A stretch of DNA of 64,000 bases from Bdellovibrionales bacterium GWA1_52_35 (GTDB lineage: Bacteria > Bdellovibrionota > UBA1018): NCBI GenBank assembly GCA_001769805.1, contig MEPO01000024.1, positions 23,161 through 87,160 of the forward strand, given 5' to 3'. A model generated the notes under the pieces. That model was not told the origin of the DNA. It searched no databases and worked only from the letters and a program-made list of their open reading frames with translations. The stretch's first letter is position 1. Each line of letters opens with the position of its first letter. The translations under genes and the position numbers were made by a program. Of this stretch, positions 61,110 to 64,000 are shown one piece after another.

Positions 61110-62306
61110 CTAAGGAAGCCCCTGCTCGGCTTTGAATTTTTTCAATATCGGCTGGAAATCCAGCTCCATCACAAGCGGATAGTGATCCGAAGGGTTCAAT
61201 TCTCTTTGGTCATAAGTGCGTGGAAGCGGGAGCGGAATTCCGTCTTTGTTTTTATAGCGATAAACCCAGGTGCGGGAAACATCTTTTGAAAGTCCGGGCG
61301 AGACATAAAATGCGTCGATCTGATTTAATTCACGGGGGCCATCACGGGGATGAAAGGTATGGGTCACCCGGTTTTTCGGTGCGACTTGATTTTTGGAGAC
61401 CGTGAACGCTTCGGACAGACCATTACCGGTCAGGCTCAGCATTTCGTTTGATTCAACAGGTGTATTGAAATCACCACCGAGCACGATTCTGGCGTCATCT
61501 CCGAACTTTCTGCGGTAGGTGAGAACCACCTCAGCGGTTTTGTCCGCCTGGGCTTTCCGGAGGATCACGGATCCGGGATCGCCGGGCCGGTCCCGCATCG
61601 ATTTGCTGTGATTGCCCAGAACCACCAAGAGGGGATTATCGGTCTTCGGTTGCCCGGGAGTGCGCAGAATCATGACCGGGAGGTCACGGGAATAGAGGGG
61701 TGAAACAGCTTTGCCTGGGCGGGTCGGGTCCAGCCACTTCAGATCCCGGTGCGTTTCCAATTCGACGGTGAGGGGCAGATCCTTTTTGACCAGAAATCCG
61801 ATATTGATGCCGCGGCCGTCATTTCCGACCGTAAGATAAGCATTATACGCTCCGTCCAATTCCTCATCAGCAAACCTCTGCAAGGTTTCCAGGCCTCCTT
61901 CAATTTCCTGTGCGATCAAAACATCGGGGCCGATCTCGCGAATGGCGGTGGCCTTCCCGGCGAGCTTTTCCAATTCTGCCTGCTTCGGTGCCCCTTTCAT
62001 CACCAGGGTACCGTCGGGTGCGTAACGGTATTTGCCGACGTGTTCGCGAAGGTTCAGCAGGTTATAAGTTGCGATTCGGAGCTCTTTCATTTCTTCCAGA
62101 GAACGAACTTTATAGTTCGAGGAGGTGTTCCGGATGATCTTGCGAAGCGCCGATTCCAGGCATCTGGAGTTGCGTTGATCGCGGGCGAGTGACTCAGGAG
62201 CGGCTGCAAGACAGAGCAATAAGGCGAGGCAGAGCACGGGTTTGCGTGCTTTGAGGATGGATCGGAGCGGTACTTCAATTGCCAATAAATCCTTATACTT
62301 GAACAA
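61110..62306 (-). CDS. exported endonuclease/exonuclease/phosphatase family protein
   Basis: 398 residues from TTG with GGGAG 6 nt upstream. A long basic n-region precedes the signal core VLCLALLLCLAAAPESLA. The EEP fold is complete: ATYNLLNLRE (Asn), LIAQEIEGG (catalytic Glu), GNHSKSMRDRP, GGDFNTPVES (Asp-x-Asn), and NPSDHYPLVMEL (Asp-His). The family hydrolyses phosphodiesters in nucleic acids or lipids with Mg2+. Secreted form, so an extracellular DNase or similar is possible; substrate unknown. Stands alone. Confidence 0.88.
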   Translation of the reverse strand: MFKYKDLLAIEVPLRSILKARKPVLCLALLLCLAAAPESLARDQRNSRCLESALRKIIRNTSSNYKVRSLEEMKELRIATYNLLNLREHVGKYRYAPDGTLVMKGAPKQAELEKLAGKATAIREIGPDVLIAQEIEGGLETLQRFADEELDGAYNAYLTVGNDGRGINIGFLVKKDLPLTVELETHRDLKWLDPTRPGKAVSPLYSRDLPVMILRTPGQPKTDNPLLVVLGNHSKSMRDRPGDPGSVILRKAQADKTAEVVLTYRRKFGDDARIVLGGDFNTPVESNEMLSLTGNGLSEAFTVSKNQVAPKNRVTHTFHPRDGPRELNQIDAFYVSPGLSKDVSRTWVYRYKNKDGIPLPLPRTYDQRELNPSDHYPLVMELDFQPILKKFKAEQGLP

Positions 62307-62402
62307 AGAGATCTCCCTCTTCCTTATCGGCGAAATTGCAGGGAAATATTAATTGAAAAGTAAAGCCAAACGGGGAGAATCATTGAACTAGGGGAGAATC
62401 CA

Positions 62403-63872
62403 ATGGAAAAGCGGCAAAAAAAAATAGCGATCATTGGTGCCGGTATTGCCGGGCTTTGTGCCGGAGTCCAGGCCAGGCGGGCAGGTTTTGACGTCGATAT
62501 CTACGAAATGGCAAAAGTCCCCGGCGGGTTGGCAATGAGCTGGAAACGCGAAGACTATGTCTTTGAGAGTTGTATTCACTGGCTTGTGGGGTCAAATCCG
62601 GAAAGCCTATATTATGCTTGGTGGAAAGAAGTGCTGGATATTGAAAAGCTCCGGTTCATCGATCCGGAAGAACACTCCCGTTTTGAAACAGAAGATGGAC
62701 AGTCCCTGGTCATTTATCGCGATGTGGACCGGATGGAAACCGAACTCCTCCGTCAGGCACCGGAAGATGCCGAGGAAATCAGGAAGTTTGCCGGTGCCAT
62801 CCGGAGATTTGCGCGTTTGGATATGCCTCCCAGTCCCGAGCTTAATTTCGAAAATGCAGTCCGGATGTTCAAAATGGTGCCGCATCTGGGGGAACTCAAG
62901 CGCTGGTCGGGGATGACCTTGAAAGAATACTCAGCCCGCTTTAAAAACCCGCTGCTCCGGAAGTTTTTTGGCGAGAGCAGCATGTCTGAACTGTCGGCAA
63001 TCGCGCTGCTTTTCTCATTGGTATGGATGACCAAGAAAGACGGAGGTTATCCCATCGGGGGTTCTGCGCCGCTGATCGGGCTGATCGTGGAAAAGTTCAA
63101 AGAGCTCGGGGGGAGAATTCATTTTGGCAGCCCGGTCAGAAAGATCCTGGTCGAGAATGATCGCGCAGTGGGACTCGCGCTTGCTAACGGAGAAACGGTG
63201 CGGGCTGATTGGGTGATCTCGGCTGCGGATGGGCACGCAACCATTTACGACCTGCTGGAGGGCCGTTACAAGGATTCACGAATTGACGAAATCTACACAA
63301 ATTTCCAGACCTTTCCCTCTTATTTCCAGATCTCGTTTGGGATTGCTGACAAGCTGGATGATTTACCGGACTACCTGGTCAGGGTCTTGAAAGAGCCGAT
63401 TCGCTTCGATCCGCAAACCTCAGGCAATCAGCTTGCCTTCCGGGTTTTTCATTTCGATCCGACCTTGGCACCTGAGGGAAAAACCTCGGTCACCTGTTTT
63501 GTTCCGACGGACAACGCGGAATATTGGGTCAAGCTCCGGGCTGAGGACAAGGACGCCTACAAGGCCCAAAAAGCCAGAATAGCGGAAGAGGTTCTGCAGG
63601 TTCTGGAACGACGCAGACCCGGTATTCGTACAAAAGTGGAAGTCACGGATGTCGCCACTCCTGCAACTGTGTTCCGGTACACCGGTAACTGGAAGGGGAG
63701 TATGGAGGGATGGTTGCTGACGCCGAAGACGGGGTTCAGCCCACTTAAAAGCAAACTTCCCGGCCTGAAGGGCTTCCGGATGATTGGTCAATGGGTGATG
63801 CCAGGCGGTGGACTTCCATCCGGACTGATCACGGGGCGATCGGTGATTCGCGAAATCGTGAAAGAGGATTGA
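62403..63872 (+). CDS. CrtI-like FAD-dependent oxidoreductase
   Basis: 489 residues, RBS GGGGAG upstream. Dinucleotide-binding motif IAIIGAGIAGLCAGVQARRAG and VPGGLAMSWKREDYVFESCIHW identify a phytoene-desaturase/carotene-isomerase-like family member; the C-terminal substrate motif MIGQWVMPGGGLPSGLITGR fits. No signal peptide. No carotenoid gene is near, so the substrate is open; many bacterial relatives are uncharacterised. Starts 96 bp after the divergent phosphoesterase-type gene. Confidence 0.85.
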   Translation: MEKRQKKIAIIGAGIAGLCAGVQARRAGFDVDIYEMAKVPGGLAMSWKREDYVFESCIHWLVGSNPESLYYAWWKEVLDIEKLRFIDPEEHSRFETEDGQSLVIYRDVDRMETELLRQAPEDAEEIRKFAGAIRRFARLDMPPSPELNFENAVRMFKMVPHLGELKRWSGMTLKEYSARFKNPLLRKFFGESSMSELSAIALLFSLVWMTKKDGGYPIGGSAPLIGLIVEKFKELGGRIHFGSPVRKILVENDRAVGLALANGETVRADWVISAADGHATIYDLLEGRYKDSRIDEIYTNFQTFPSYFQISFGIADKLDDLPDYLVRVLKEPIRFDPQTSGNQLAFRVFHFDPTLAPEGKTSVTCFVPTDNAEYWVKLRAEDKDAYKAQKARIAEEVLQVLERRRPGIRTKVEVTDVATPATVFRYTGNWKGSMEGWLLTPKTGFSPLKSKLPGLKGFRMIGQWVMPGGGLPSGLITGRSVIREIVKED

Positions 63873-63897
63873 TCGTCCGGGGGTAAAAGTTTATTAA

Positions 63898-64000
63898 ATG
63901 CGGCTCTATTTTTTTCCGGCCTTACTTCCTTTTTCGGCATTGTTGCCTGGTCTTCTCGCACTGGTCGGCGCTTTTGCCGCCTTTTACCAGAAGCTCATGA
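63898..64000 (+). CDS. possible start of a membrane protein (3' end missing)
   Basis: An ATG at 63898 opens a frame with MRLYFFPALLPFSALLPGLL and a hydrophobic run that fits a signal peptide or first membrane helix; it leaves the window after 34 codons. The RBS (GGGGG about 12 nt before) is weak. It follows the oxidoreductase gene by 25 bp, so it may be in an operon with it. Too short to identify. Confidence 0.35.
   Translation, partial: MRLYFFPALLPFSALLPGLLALVGAFAAFYQKLM

Overview
The window looks like a chromosomal segment of a Gram-negative, delta-type bacterium (Bdellovibrionota, Oligoflexia or Myxococcota-like). This placement is inferred from gene content, not from a marker gene. Supporting content: a TolQ/TolR-type motor cluster with an AgmX/PglI-type C-terminal domain and a myxobacterial-style outer-membrane barrel, a Ser/Thr kinase of the myxobacterial kind, sigma-54 regulation, many lipoproteins and exported repeat proteins, and very large multihaem cytochromes. 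Genes are dense, with many ATGA or TAATG overlaps. I see no rRNA, tRNA, CRISPR array, transposase or phage gene.

Layout. 1-996: 3' part of a Gly/Asn-rich exported repeat protein that runs off the left edge. 1237-6811: an exported unknown, a membrane adenylate cyclase with TPRs, a small basic protein, an exported ATP-grasp-like protein and OsmC. 6833-12372 (minus): an operon of a two-repeat DUF1538 transporter, a protein that reads as three PII-like modules in one chain, and a SulP transporter with STAS and cyclic-nucleotide domains. 12510-15496 (minus): a CDF-like transporter, a Thr/Pro-repeat protein, a lipoprotein and a barrel. 15706-28076 (plus): a co-directional cluster with a Zn-ribbon-like microprotein, VWA lipoprotein, TolQ, two TolR/ExbD proteins, two large TPR proteins, an AgmX-type TonB-like protein, an outer-membrane barrel and a possible PilZ-like protein; this resembles the Agl/Glt or Tol/Exb machines that couple the proton gradient to the envelope. 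28125-31226: histidine kinase, lipoprotein and sigma-54 response regulator in GlrK-QseG-GlrR order.

32764-40661 (minus) is the most striking region: a five-gene operon for an electron conduit. It runs from a membrane-anchored FAD/ferredoxin oxidoreductase through a 23-CXXCH lipoprotein, a b-type-cytochrome-like membrane protein and an outer-membrane barrel to a 27-CXXCH exported cytochrome built as nine exact three-haem modules. A good sigma-70 promoter precedes it. Next come a divergent barrel gene, a complete mrpABCDEFG Na+/H+ antiporter operon (42047-47656, minus) and a divergent Usp protein.

48677-64000 holds a glutamine-cyclotransferase-like protein, an FN3/DNRLRE lipoprotein, a Ser/Thr kinase, an operon of a barrel, a shortened pyruvate-kinase-like protein and a metallophosphoesterase, a large Ig-like repeat lipoprotein, an exported endonuclease/exonuclease/phosphatase protein, a CrtI-like FAD oxidoreductase, and the start of an undefined gene at the right edge. 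The two cation antiporter systems (DUF1538 and Mrp) suggest a habitat where Na+/pH homeostasis matters.
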